Assembly: GCA_020846875.1 (NCBI GenBank)
Contig: JADLDB010000094.1
Coordinates: 1 to 64,000 of the forward strand
Origin: Myxococcales bacterium
Lineage (GTDB): Bacteria; Myxococcota; Myxococcia; Myxococcales; Myxococcaceae
Direction: 5' to 3'
Length of the DNA: 64,000 nt
The position numbers and the translations under genes were made by a program. Positions 33,728-42,227 of the stretch are shown one piece after another; within the stretch, counting starts at the first letter, position 1, and every line of letters starts with the position of its first letter. The notes beneath the pieces are model-generated. The model made no database searches. It was not told where the DNA came from and saw nothing but the letters and a program-made list of their open reading frames with translations.

Positions 33728-34696
33728 TCACCCGCAGGCGGGCACCAGGTCCACGCCGCTGAAGAACTCGTCCACCACCAACTTCCACGCCTCGGCGTTG
33801 GCAGCCGTCCGGCACTTGTAGGGCGAAGGCGCCTTCTCTTTGCGCAACAGCGCCCGGTGCTCGACGTAGTAGCGCCGTGCGATGTCGGCGCCGTACTCGC
33901 CCACTCCGTTGCCCGGCTGGAAGGCGTAGTAGGTGCCGCCCTTCACCTTGATGGAGTCGGGCGCGTAGGGCTCGAGGCACTTCGTCTGGGTGCCGCACTT
34001 CTTCACGATGCGACCGAAGACGCCCGAGAGGGCCCGGCGCGTCCAGTCCCCGCGGGCCTGGTCGTTCAAGTGGAAGATCTCGTGGAACAGCGTGCCGCGC
34101 ACGCCCGCCTCGGAGCCGAACAGCGAGCCCTGCACGTTGTAGGCGACGGCCCAGTCCACCGCGAAGGCCGACGGCGTCCTGCGCTTCACCGACTCGAAGA
34201 AGCGGAAGTCCAGCGCGCGCCAGCGGTACTTCGGCGCGCCGCCCAGCCCCTGGAAGAAGGTGTCGAAGTCGCGCAGCGCTGCGTTCACCATCGCCAGGTG
34301 CTGCTGATGGGCGCCCACCGGCAGCCGGGGGACGAGGTGCAGTTGGCCCCGGTAGCCGCCGTCGAAGTCCTGCTCGGGCAACTGGCCCAGCACCGTGCCC
34401 GTGTCGCGGTACAGCGCGACGACGGTCTTCGCCGCCGCCGCGTCCTTCGCGTAGCGCGCCTCGATGAGGCAGACGATCTGCGCGGCGTCGTCCCCCGCGT
34501 CGCAGGGCTTCGGCGGGGCCTCGGTGAGGAAGAGGATTTCCTGCGCCAGCGCGCGGCTCAGCCGGGGCTCGTCGGCGAGGACGGGGACGGAGCCTGAGAA
34601 GACGGCCAGGGCGAAGAGCCACCGCACGCCAACGCGACACCCGCCCCGGCGCGCCGGTTCCCCACCTGCCCCACCGGTGGCCTGCCGCTGCCGCAC
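33728..34696 (-). CDS. Secreted zinc metallopeptidase (HExxH), coupled to the serine protease gene
   Basis: 322 residues from a GTG at 34696, with GGAGG about nine bases before it at the end of the upstream gene. A long basic n-region precedes the hydrophobic segment WLFALAVFSGSVPVLA, so it is exported. HEIFH at 205-209 in the context GTLFHEIFHLNDQARG is a zinc-binding HExxH, and the later Glu-rich GVGEYGADIARRYYVEH is a candidate third-ligand region. The remaining sequence contains Cys pairs (PKPCDAG, IVCLIEA, KKCGTQTKCLE). Family unassigned; peptidase is likely. Only three bases separate it from the protease stop. Confidence 0.7.
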   Translation of the reverse strand: MRQRQATGGAGGEPARRGGCRVGVRWLFALAVFSGSVPVLADEPRLSRALAQEILFLTEAPPKPCDAGDDAAQIVCLIEARYAKDAAAAKTVVALYRDTGTVLGQLPEQDFDGGYRGQLHLVPRLPVGAHQQHLAMVNAALRDFDTFFQGLGGAPKYRWRALDFRFFESVKRRTPSAFAVDWAVAYNVQGSLFGSEAGVRGTLFHEIFHLNDQARGDWTRRALSGVFGRIVKKCGTQTKCLEPYAPDSIKVKGGTYYAFQPGNGVGEYGADIARRYYVEHRALLRKEKAPSPYKCRTAANAEAWKLVVDEFFSGVDLVPACG

Positions 34697-34699
34697 GCG

Positions 34700-36511
34700 T
34701 CAGCGCCTCCACCGCCGCGCGAGGAAGGCGAGCGCCAGCAACGCCCACACCCCGCCCGGGACACTCGCGCAGCCCACCGCCGGGGCCTTCGACTCCTGGG
34801 TCCCCAGCTTCTCGAGGACGTGCGGCGCCGGGACGCAGAGGCGCTCGCCGCCCTGCGCGGGCTCGCAGTCCTCCTCCGTCGTGCAGTCGTTGAAGTCCAC
34901 GCACGGCACCAGGCAGCGGGTCGCCTCGCCGGTGAGGCCGGTGCAGGCGGTGCCGGCTGCGCAGCGGCTCACCCCGAGGGTGCACCCACCGCCCAGCCCC
35001 ACCTCCGGCGGCTTCGGCTCGCAGACGCTCGCTCCGGCCTGGCCGGCGACGCAGTCCTCGCTGGCGGTGCAGTCCGCACCGCTGGTGCACGTCGCGCGGC
35101 AGGTGGCGGTGCCGCCCAATGGCCCGGTGCAGGTGGTGCCGCCCAGGCAGCGCGTCAAGCCCACCAGGCAGGTCTCGCCCGGCATCGCCTCGGGCGGCTT
35201 CGGCTCGCAGATGCGCGCGCCCAGCTGGCCGGCCACGCACTCGTGGGTGCTGGCGCAGTCGGGGTCGCTGGTGCACGTGCGCCGGCAGGTGGTCGCGCCG
35301 CCCAGAGGCCCGGTGCAGGTGGTGCCGCCCAGGCAGAAGGTGCCGCCGGGTGTGCAGCTCTGGCCAGAGGTGGCGGTGGGCAGTTGCGGCAGCAGGCACA
35401 CCGCCCCCGCGCACTGCGTCCCGGACGGGCACGTCGCCGAGCACGGGCGGCTGCAGTACCGCGTGCCGCGCTGGGGATCGCTCGCGCAGGTGCGGTGTTG
35501 GCACTGCGCGTCTTGAGTGCAGGGGGACAGCTCTGCGGTGCAGTCGGGATCCAGCGCGGGGCAATTCTGCGTGGCGCACACGCCGTTGGACACGCAGTCG
35601 CGCGGGCAGTCGGGGTCGGACAGCAGGTTGGGGCACTGGGCGCTGCAGGCGCCGTCGGCCACGCACACGCAGTCGAAGTCGGGCGAGGGACAGCCCGAGG
35701 CGCACAGCCCGTCCTCCACGCAGGACGCGCCGCCGGTGTCGAGGAGGAACTGGCGGATGAAGGCGCCGTAGGTGTCGACGCGCGTGTCCACTCCGTCCAT
35801 GCAGTTGGCGCCGGGGGTGGTGCGGGAGTGCACCCCGATGACGCGCAACAGCCCGTCGCTCTCCAGGAGCATCGAGGGGCCGCCCGAGTCCCCGTTGCAG
35901 ATGCCGGCGGAGGTGAAGTCGCCCAGCTCGATGAGGTTGGCCTGCAGCCCGCGCAGGGGTAGCTGCACCCGGCGCCGCAGGCCGAAGTCCGACGCGCCGC
36001 TGGAGGTGAGGCCGAAGCCCACCACCTCCATGGTGCGGCCCACGTCCGGGCTGCCCAGGGTGCGACGGCTGTAGGGCCGGCTGGGCGCGCCCGCCAGCGG
36101 CGCGTTCAGCTTCACCAGGCCGAGGTCGTAGGCGGTGGTGGTGGAGGTGTTCCACGAAGGGTGGGGCCGCCAACTGGCCGCGGGCAGCCAGCCGCCGTCC
36201 AGCGGGTTGGGCGAGTTGTTCTGCAGCTCCATGGCGACGAGGGTGGCGCCCGGCAAGAGGAGCGCGGTGGTGCAGTGCGCCGCAGTGAGGGCCACGGTGG
36301 GGGTGATGAGCGTGCCGGAGCAGCGGCGGAACTCGGTGCCGCCGTCGGGGACGGCCAGCGTCAGGCGCAGGGCCACCACCTCAGGGAAGCCTCCGTCATC
36401 CACCACGCCGCCGACGATGGCGTCGACCCGCTGCGCCGGGCCCCAAGCGCCTTCAACGACGCCGCAGCCGCACAGTCCGAAGGCCACCGCCGCCCAGATC
36501 CCGAGTCGCAC
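34700..36511 (-). CDS. Trypsin-like serine protease lipoprotein with Cys-rich repeats and MYXO-CTERM tail
   Basis: 603 residues from a GTG at 36511, preceded by GGGGAGG. The N-terminus (GIWAAVAFGLCGC) is a lipoprotein-type signal. The trypsin domain spans about 32-250: IVGG at 32-35, the triad His79 (TAAHC), Asp129 (YDLGLVKL) and Ser209 (CNGDSGGP). Residues 265-570 are Cys-rich EGF/TIL-like repeats, two to three of them nearly identical (CLGGTTCTGPLGGATTC). The last 24 residues, GCASVPGGVWALLALAFLAR and RWRR, are a MYXO-CTERM signal for surface anchoring. It is likely a cell-surface protease used on prey or in development. Confidence 0.9.
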   Translation of the reverse strand: MRLGIWAAVAFGLCGCGVVEGAWGPAQRVDAIVGGVVDDGGFPEVVALRLTLAVPDGGTEFRRCSGTLITPTVALTAAHCTTALLLPGATLVAMELQNNSPNPLDGGWLPAASWRPHPSWNTSTTTAYDLGLVKLNAPLAGAPSRPYSRRTLGSPDVGRTMEVVGFGLTSSGASDFGLRRRVQLPLRGLQANLIELGDFTSAGICNGDSGGPSMLLESDGLLRVIGVHSRTTPGANCMDGVDTRVDTYGAFIRQFLLDTGGASCVEDGLCASGCPSPDFDCVCVADGACSAQCPNLLSDPDCPRDCVSNGVCATQNCPALDPDCTAELSPCTQDAQCQHRTCASDPQRGTRYCSRPCSATCPSGTQCAGAVCLLPQLPTATSGQSCTPGGTFCLGGTTCTGPLGGATTCRRTCTSDPDCASTHECVAGQLGARICEPKPPEAMPGETCLVGLTRCLGGTTCTGPLGGTATCRATCTSGADCTASEDCVAGQAGASVCEPKPPEVGLGGGCTLGVSRCAAGTACTGLTGEATRCLVPCVDFNDCTTEEDCEPAQGGERLCVPAPHVLEKLGTQESKAPAVGCASVPGGVWALLALAFLARRWRR

Positions 36512-36605
36512 GAGGCCTCCCCTTCACGCGCGCCACGAGGAGGCGCAGGAGCCTTGAAGGCTACCATGCGCCGGTGACGCGACGGTGCCCCGGGCCAAAG
36601 GGAAG

Positions 36606-39443
36606 TCAGAAGCCTGCGGCCAGCTCGATGTACAGGGTCCGCCCGTACTGCTGCACCGTGCCGAAGCCAGCCTCGGTGGCCACCGGCAGCGTGTACTTCT
36701 GGTCGAGCAGGTTCCGCACCCCGGCGAAGTAGCGCAGCGGGCCGTACTCGCCCTGCAGCCCGAGGTTGATGAGGAAGGCCTCGCCCACGTGGGTGCCGTC
36801 TCCCGCCCGTCGCGCCGACTGGTAGGTCAGCTGCCCGGACAGCCGCACGAAGCCTTCCTTCACCGGCACCAGCGCCTTCAGGGTAGCCAGGTGCTGCGGG
36901 TAGGAGACGGCGTTGGCGTCGACGCCGCCCAGCATGACGAAGCTGTAGGTGGCGTCGACGATGGTCCACCGCCCGGGCTGCCAGCGAAGCTCTGCCTCGG
37001 CGCCGCCGGCGGTGAAGCGGTCCGCCGCGTTGGTGTACACCACGCACTGCACCGGCTCGGTGGGCGAGCCGCAGCGCTCCGGCATGACGTCGTCCTCCTC
37101 GAGGACGATGAGCCGGTCGATGAGGTTGTAGTAGCCGCCCACGGTGAGGCGTAGCTCGGGCGTCAGGTCGTGGCTGTGCTCGGCCTCGAAGGTGGTGATG
37201 ATTTCGGGCTGCTGCGGCTGGTCCGGCCTGCGCTGCGTCTCGTTGTTGTCGCTGAAGTTCAGCTCGTAGATGGTGGGCGCGCGGAAGGCCTGCCCCACCA
37301 CCAGCTTGGTGACGCCGCCCTCGTACAGCTTCGCCACCACCGCGCCGCGCGGGGACAAGGCCACGCCCGGGAGGTCGAAGTACTTGTCGAGGCGCAGGCC
37401 GAGCTGCACGAAGACGCGGCTGATGATCTGCCACTCGTCCAGCAGGGTCCCGCTCAAGAGGACGCGCGTGTAGTGCTCTTCTGGCAGGCCGGTGCCCTGT
37501 TGCCGCACGAGCTGCACATTGCCCTCGAAGGAGGCGGTGAGGCGGTTGCCTTCGAAGAGCGTGATGCCGGCGCGCACCTCGCCGCCGAACCAGTCCGCGC
37601 CGCCCGTGTCGCTGTCGCGGTACTGCTCGCCGTTGCTGTCCAGCTTGGCGTAGTAGCCCCGGTAGCGGCTGCCGTCGTAGCTGGCGCGGCCGTTCAGCGT
37701 CACCCGCGAGAAGGCGTGCTCGTAGCGCAGCTCGGCGAAGCCGCGGGCGTCGGTGTACTCGGTGCCTGCCACGCCCGGGGCCGCACCGTAGGGCGCGGTG
37801 GGGACCTGCTTGCGCCGCTGGTTCAGCTTCCCCAGCAGGGTGAAGCCCTTCCACTCGCCGAGGAGGGACGCGCCCAGCGAGCGCTCGCCGTCCATGCCCT
37901 GCACCAGGGTGCCGTCTGACAGGGGGGTGGTGGGCGCGCCTTCTGCCAGCATTCCCGCGGCGGAGGCCTTCAGCGAGCTGCCTTCGCGCCCCAGCGCGCC
38001 GGTGGCGCGCACCTTGCCGCCGTTCAGATCGCCCACGCCGCCCACCGCCTCCACGTTCCGGCTGCGCTCGATGCGCCGGCGGGGCACCACGTTGATGACG
38101 CCGAAGAAGGCGCCGGTGCCGAAGAGGATGGAGGTGGGCCCGCGCACCACCTCAATCCGCTCCACGTCGGAGAGGTCGACGTCGAAGTCGCGGGCCACGA
38201 AGCCCTGGCCGGCCCACACGTCGTTGAGCGGGTGGCCGTCCCACAGGGTGAGGAGGCGGGTGTTCAGGTCGCCGGGGGGTGAGAAGCCGCGCAGGCCGGC
38301 GTAGGTGTAGATGCGGTCGTCGGTGAAGAAGAAGCCGCGCACGCCGCGCAGCGCCTCCGCGAGCGTCTGGTAGCCCTGGCCCAGCAGCTCCTCGCGGGTG
38401 ATGACGGTCACCGAGGCGGGCGCCTGGTCCACCGAGAGCGCCTGCTTGGAGGCGGCCACCACCTTGGGCGGGGCGTAGCGCAGCTCGGCGTCGACGCGCA
38501 GCTCGCTGTCCTCGGCCACCACCACCCGGCGCACCAGCGGCGTCACCTCTTCGGTGGTGACCTCCACCTCGTACTCGCCCACCGGCAGGGTGAGCACCGT
38601 GGGGGTGAAGCCCGAGTCCTTGCCGTCCACGCGCACCAGCGCTCCGTCGCGGTTGGCCGTCACCACCACCTTCCCCGTGGCCTTCGGCTTCTCCTGCAGG
38701 ACGGCCTTCGCGGTGACGGTCTGGTCGGCCTTCACGTCGAGGAGCAGTTGCTGCGACAGGTGGCCCTTTGCGCTCACCACCAGCAGGCGCTTGCCCGGCA
38801 CCAGCTCCAGGGTGGCGGGCACCTTGCCCAGCTCGGGCCCTTCCGCCGACTCACGGATGGACGCACCTTCGGGCGCGCCCTCGATGGTCGCCTTCCCGAC
38901 GATGATGGAGAGCTCTACCACCTGCTTCACCTCGCGGCCCTTGCCCACCGACACCTTCACCTGCGCGGGGCGGTGGCCTTCCAGCTCGAGGAGGATGGTG
39001 TGGGCGCCCGGCGAGACGGCGAAGGTCTGCGGCGTGCGGCCGCGGCTGCCCAGGTCCTTCCTGTCGACGTAGAGGTCGGCGCCCGGCGGCGTGGAGGTGA
39101 CGGTGACGAGCGCCACGCGCGGGGCGAGGCGGGCCAGGGCCTGCTTCACGTCCTTCCGCTCGTCGGCCGGCAGGGTGGGGTCGACGAAGAGGTCGTTCCA
39201 GTAGCGGTAGGCCTCGTCGAACCTGTCGAGCGCCTCGTAGCAGCGCGCGATGTTGAAGAGCACGTTGCGGTTGGGCACCAGCCGGTACGAGAGGAAGTAG
39301 CTGGCCAGGGCCCTCTCGTAGTCGCGCTTCGAGTAGGCCGCGTTGCCCAGCGAGAAGGCCACGTCCGCCTCGTCGGCGGTGTTGTCGGCCCGCGCCGGGA
39401 AGGCCAGCGCCAGCGCGACGAGGAGGGGCAGGGTGGTGCGCAC
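36606..39443 (-). CDS. TonB-dependent receptor with N-terminal TPR and PEGA domains
   Basis: 945 residues from the GTG at 39443 (a TTG at 39485 is an alternative). The signal is TTLPLLVALALAFPARA. Residues 20-100 are TPR-like (AYSKRDYERALASYFLSYRL). About 105-310 hold three PEGA/carboxypeptidase-regulatory-like beta modules (TSTPPGADLYVDRKDLG, VVVTANRDGALVRVDGKDSG). A plug domain at 325-450 contains the conserved VTVITREEL, LRGVRGF and RIEVVRGPTSILFGTGA. The 22-strand barrel follows and ends RTLYIELAAGF. No TonB box is obvious after the signal because of the TPR/PEGA insertion. It is last in the ECF-sigma operon and probably imports or senses an extracellular ligand. Confidence 0.88.
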   Translation of the reverse strand: MRTTLPLLVALALAFPARADNTADEADVAFSLGNAAYSKRDYERALASYFLSYRLVPNRNVLFNIARCYEALDRFDEAYRYWNDLFVDPTLPADERKDVKQALARLAPRVALVTVTSTPPGADLYVDRKDLGSRGRTPQTFAVSPGAHTILLELEGHRPAQVKVSVGKGREVKQVVELSIIVGKATIEGAPEGASIRESAEGPELGKVPATLELVPGKRLLVVSAKGHLSQQLLLDVKADQTVTAKAVLQEKPKATGKVVVTANRDGALVRVDGKDSGFTPTVLTLPVGEYEVEVTTEEVTPLVRRVVVAEDSELRVDAELRYAPPKVVAASKQALSVDQAPASVTVITREELLGQGYQTLAEALRGVRGFFFTDDRIYTYAGLRGFSPPGDLNTRLLTLWDGHPLNDVWAGQGFVARDFDVDLSDVERIEVVRGPTSILFGTGAFFGVINVVPRRRIERSRNVEAVGGVGDLNGGKVRATGALGREGSSLKASAAGMLAEGAPTTPLSDGTLVQGMDGERSLGASLLGEWKGFTLLGKLNQRRKQVPTAPYGAAPGVAGTEYTDARGFAELRYEHAFSRVTLNGRASYDGSRYRGYYAKLDSNGEQYRDSDTGGADWFGGEVRAGITLFEGNRLTASFEGNVQLVRQQGTGLPEEHYTRVLLSGTLLDEWQIISRVFVQLGLRLDKYFDLPGVALSPRGAVVAKLYEGGVTKLVVGQAFRAPTIYELNFSDNNETQRRPDQPQQPEIITTFEAEHSHDLTPELRLTVGGYYNLIDRLIVLEEDDVMPERCGSPTEPVQCVVYTNAADRFTAGGAEAELRWQPGRWTIVDATYSFVMLGGVDANAVSYPQHLATLKALVPVKEGFVRLSGQLTYQSARRAGDGTHVGEAFLINLGLQGEYGPLRYFAGVRNLLDQKYTLPVATEAGFGTVQQYGRTLYIELAAGF

Positions 39444-39497
39444 GGGAAGCGAGCGCGAGGTTACACGCTGGCCCGGGCCCGACAACGAATCGTCGCG

Positions 39498-41066
39498 CTA
39501 CAGGAAGTGCCAGCTTGCGCCCACGCCAAAGTGGATCTGCGGCAGCACGCCCGAAGCGCGGAAGAGCAGGTGGCCCGCCACCGCCGCGTCGAAGGAGAGC
39601 GAGGGCACCGAAGGCAGGTGCATGGACATGCTGACGCTGGCGGTGCCTGCCGCCACGGGCGTGACGCCGGCGCCGGCGGAAGAAGGTGGCGGGGAGGAGG
39701 CCGGCTGGAGGAAAACCTCGTTGCTGCGCAGCACCAGCGTGGGGCCCAGCGAGAGCGAGAGCGCCAGGCCGCCCCCGCGACCCCAGGCGCTGTCCACCGC
39801 CACCCACACGAAGTCGGTGCCGAACATGGCGCGGTTCGCCTGAAACGTGGTGGGCAGCACGCCGAAGTCCCGAATGAGTTGCTCAGAGAGCGGCGTCGCC
39901 GTGGGGAAGGACACCAGCGCGCGCGCCGCCCGCCACTCGAAGCGCTCCGAGAAGCGCCAGGCGTAGGCGGCCTGCAGCGTCCAGTTGGTGGCGAAGCTTT
40001 CCGGGGACACGCCGCCCTGCAGCGCCACCTGGTGCCGGCCCACCAGCGGTCCGCCCTTCGACGCCAGCCGCGCGTCGCCCACCAGGGTGAGGCTGGCTTC
40101 TTCCACCACGCTGGGCGCGCCTTCCTTCACCTGCACCTCGCGCGAGAGGACGCCTTCGTCGCTGACCCGCCGCACCACGTAGGCCCCGGGCGGGAGCGTC
40201 ACCCGCAGCACCTGCTCGCCCGCGGGCGCCTCCACCACCACCACGCCCGAGGAGAGCTGCACCACCTGCAGCGGGCCTTCCTTTTGCGCGAGGGTGAGCA
40301 GCGTGGGGCTGTGCGAGACGGCGGTCAGCACCACGTCCTGCCGGCCTCGAAGCCGCAGATCGAAGCTGGGGTGCTGCGGGGTGGGGGCGCGCCTCGCCGA
40401 GTCGCGAATGGTGAGGCGGTTGGCGTAGGCGAAGGCCTCCGACAGCGTCACCTGGCCGTCTCCGGTTTGATCCGCCGCGCCCGACAGGCCGGCGACGAGG
40501 TGGTGGGTGAAGAAGCTCCCCTGCAGCGCCTCGGCTTCGTGGGCGTCCTCGAGCCCGGAGCTGGAGGCGAGCAGCGCCATGCCTTCGCTGGACAGCGCGG
40601 TCAGGCCCACCTCGAAGGGCTGGGTGACGGACAGGCCTTTGGCCTGCGTCCACCCGCCGCCGCGGCAACTGTCGATGACGCCTACCCGCACGCCCACCGC
40701 CTCGTCGGACAGGCGCTGCTTGAGCGCGGACAGCGGCAGCGCCGCTCCGCCGGGGTAGAGGGAGTGATCGTCTGCGTGGCCGGAGAAGTAGAAGAGCAGC
40801 ATGGTGTGTGCGCCTCGCGCCTCTGCGCGCGCCTCGTCCAGCGCAAGCAGCACCGCTTCGGGCGAGGGGTCGAGCAGCACGCGCACGTCGCCCGGCTGGA
40901 AGTGGCCCGCGCGGGTCAGCACGCCGGCCATCGCCTGGGCGTCGCGGTGGGCGTACTGAAGCTGCGCGCGCCCGGCGACGGCGGTGTTGCTGCCCACCAC
41001 CACGGCCACGCGGCGCTCGGCTGGCGGGGCGACGGAGAGGAGCAGCGCGGCGAGGGTGGAGATCAT
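39498..41066 (-). CDS. Secreted caspase-like (C14) protein fused to a beta-barrel-like C-terminus
   Basis: 522 residues. The N-terminus MISTLAALLLSVAPPAE is a signal peptide, so the caspase domain should face the periplasm. The domain (18-235) has the p20 core RRVAVVVGSN, the catalytic His97 in YFSGHADD and Cys134 in GVIDSCRGGG. A calcium-loop-like DQTGDGQVTLSE follows near 200. Residues 245-370 are beta-rich and 375-522 look like an outer-membrane barrel that ends in HFGVGASWHFL with a C-terminal aromatic. AAGGAG lies six bases before the ATG, which overlaps the anti-sigma stop (ATGA). Caspase-like domains in bacteria often act in regulated proteolysis; this one could be released or activated at the outer membrane. 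Confidence 0.85.
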   Translation of the reverse strand: MISTLAALLLSVAPPAERRVAVVVGSNTAVAGRAQLQYAHRDAQAMAGVLTRAGHFQPGDVRVLLDPSPEAVLLALDEARAEARGAHTMLLFYFSGHADDHSLYPGGAALPLSALKQRLSDEAVGVRVGVIDSCRGGGWTQAKGLSVTQPFEVGLTALSSEGMALLASSSGLEDAHEAEALQGSFFTHHLVAGLSGAADQTGDGQVTLSEAFAYANRLTIRDSARRAPTPQHPSFDLRLRGRQDVVLTAVSHSPTLLTLAQKEGPLQVVQLSSGVVVVEAPAGEQVLRVTLPPGAYVVRRVSDEGVLSREVQVKEGAPSVVEEASLTLVGDARLASKGGPLVGRHQVALQGGVSPESFATNWTLQAAYAWRFSERFEWRAARALVSFPTATPLSEQLIRDFGVLPTTFQANRAMFGTDFVWVAVDSAWGRGGGLALSLSLGPTLVLRSNEVFLQPASSPPPSSAGAGVTPVAAGTASVSMSMHLPSVPSLSFDAAVAGHLLFRASGVLPQIHFGVGASWHFL

Positions 41067-41689
41067 GGGCGCTCCTTGGGCAGACGGTACTCCAGGGTGA
41101 AGGCGGCTTCGTCACGACGGCCGGCCACGGCGGCCACCGTCGCGTCGCTCAATGGCTCGCGGCTCAACACCACGGCCAGGCGCTCCTCGGTACCTTCGGC
41201 GTCCAGCGTCCACGCGGGCGTCAGCGCGGTGCCGGCGGCTGACGGCTTTGCGGCGTAGAGGATGCGCGGCGCCGCGCCGAGCTGCACGACGGTGAGGTGC
41301 GGGAAGCCGGCCGGCGCCACCTCGAGGCGGATCGCGTCGCCGGGCCTGAGCGGCGCGCCCTGCCATGGGGTGACGGCGTCGCCCCGCTTGATCCACACCG
41401 TCGCGGCCGGCGTGCCTTTGGGCCGCACGTCGTCGTTCCCCCCCAGGCGCGGCGCGGCGAAGACGGCCAGCAGCGCGGCCACTGCGCCAGCCAGCGCGAA
41501 GCCGGGCAGGCGCCAGCGCGACGGCGGGGGGCGCGCCACCAAGTCCAGCCAGGCCGGCCGGGGCAACGGCACCTGCGCCGCGGCGACGTGGCTTCGGCAG
41601 GCCTCGCAGGACTCCACGTGCCGCGCGAGTTCTTCGGGCGCCGCGTCCAGGGCGTAGCGATCGAGCGCGAGGTGGGACGGGTGGCTCAT
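41063..41689 (-). CDS. Zinc-finger anti-sigma factor
   Basis: 208 residues. The anti-sigma domain includes His24, Cys28 and Cys31 in HVESCEAC, a ZAS-type zinc site. One transmembrane segment, GFALAGAVAALLAVFAAPRL, spans about 62-81, followed by a periplasmic domain with VWIKRGDAVTPWQGAPLRPG. GAGGAG lies before the ATG. It should bind and hold the ECF sigma factor encoded immediately upstream until a periplasmic signal frees it. Start and stop overlap both neighbours by four bases (ATGA). Confidence 0.88.
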   Translation of the reverse strand: MSHPSHLALDRYALDAAPEELARHVESCEACRSHVAAAQVPLPRPAWLDLVARPPPSRWRLPGFALAGAVAALLAVFAAPRLGGNDDVRPKGTPAATVWIKRGDAVTPWQGAPLRPGDAIRLEVAPAGFPHLTVVQLGAAPRILYAAKPSAAGTALTPAWTLDAEGTEERLAVVLSREPLSDATVAAVAGRRDEAAFTLEYRLPKERP

Positions 41690-42162
41690 GGCAGCTCTCC
41701 TCGCAGGTGGGCGGTGCGCGCGTCGAAGCGCTCCAGCAGGCGTCGCACGGTGCGCTCGGAGACCCCCAGCACCTCGGCGGCCTCGGGCTGGGTGAGGCCG
41801 TCGATGCGGGCCAGCAGCGCACACTCCAATTCGTCCCTCGGGGCGTCCTTCGCCACCCGCAGCAGCACCCGGCGCGCTTCCAGCCCCACCTCGGGGGGCT
41901 GCGCGACGGCGTCGGACGGAGGCACTGCGTCGCGAACGGACTTCGCACGCAGGTGGTCGATCGCCAGGTGGGTGGCCGTCTTGTAGATCCACGCGGTGAC
42001 GCGCCGCGAGTCCTGCTCGGGGAGGCGGGCGCGCCACAGCCGGACGAAGGTGTCCTGGGCGAGGTCCTGCGCGGTGTCGAAGTCTCCGAGCATGCGGCGA
42101 CACTTCTGGCGGATGAGCGGAAAGAACCGCCGGTACAGGCGATCGATGTCTGCGGCGCTCAA
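41686..42162 (-). CDS. ECF-family RNA polymerase sigma factor
   Basis: 158 residues. Region 2 has FDTAQDLAQDTFVRLWRAR and the DNA-melting RRVTAWIYKTATHLAIDHLR; region 4 has IDGLTQPEAAEVLGVSERTVRRLLER. The start codon is TTG at 42162: GGGAGG ends five bases before it. A GTG at 42168 lies within that Shine-Dalgarno and is therefore unlikely. The gene heads the operon and probably drives its own transcription when the anti-sigma factor releases it. Confidence 0.9.
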   Translation of the reverse strand: MSAADIDRLYRRFFPLIRQKCRRMLGDFDTAQDLAQDTFVRLWRARLPEQDSRRVTAWIYKTATHLAIDHLRAKSVRDAVPPSDAVAQPPEVGLEARRVLLRVAKDAPRDELECALLARIDGLTQPEAAEVLGVSERTVRRLLERFDARTAHLRGELP

Positions 42163-42227
42163 CGCCACCTCCCTGCGCGTCTAGACGGGCCAGCGCTGAG
42201 AATCCGGCCACCCCCGGCTGACTTTCT

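Noticed and set aside
42163-42168. GTG start for the ECF sigma factor
   Set aside because: That GTG lies inside the GGGAGG that precedes the TTG at 42162, so it cannot be used with that ribosome-binding site.
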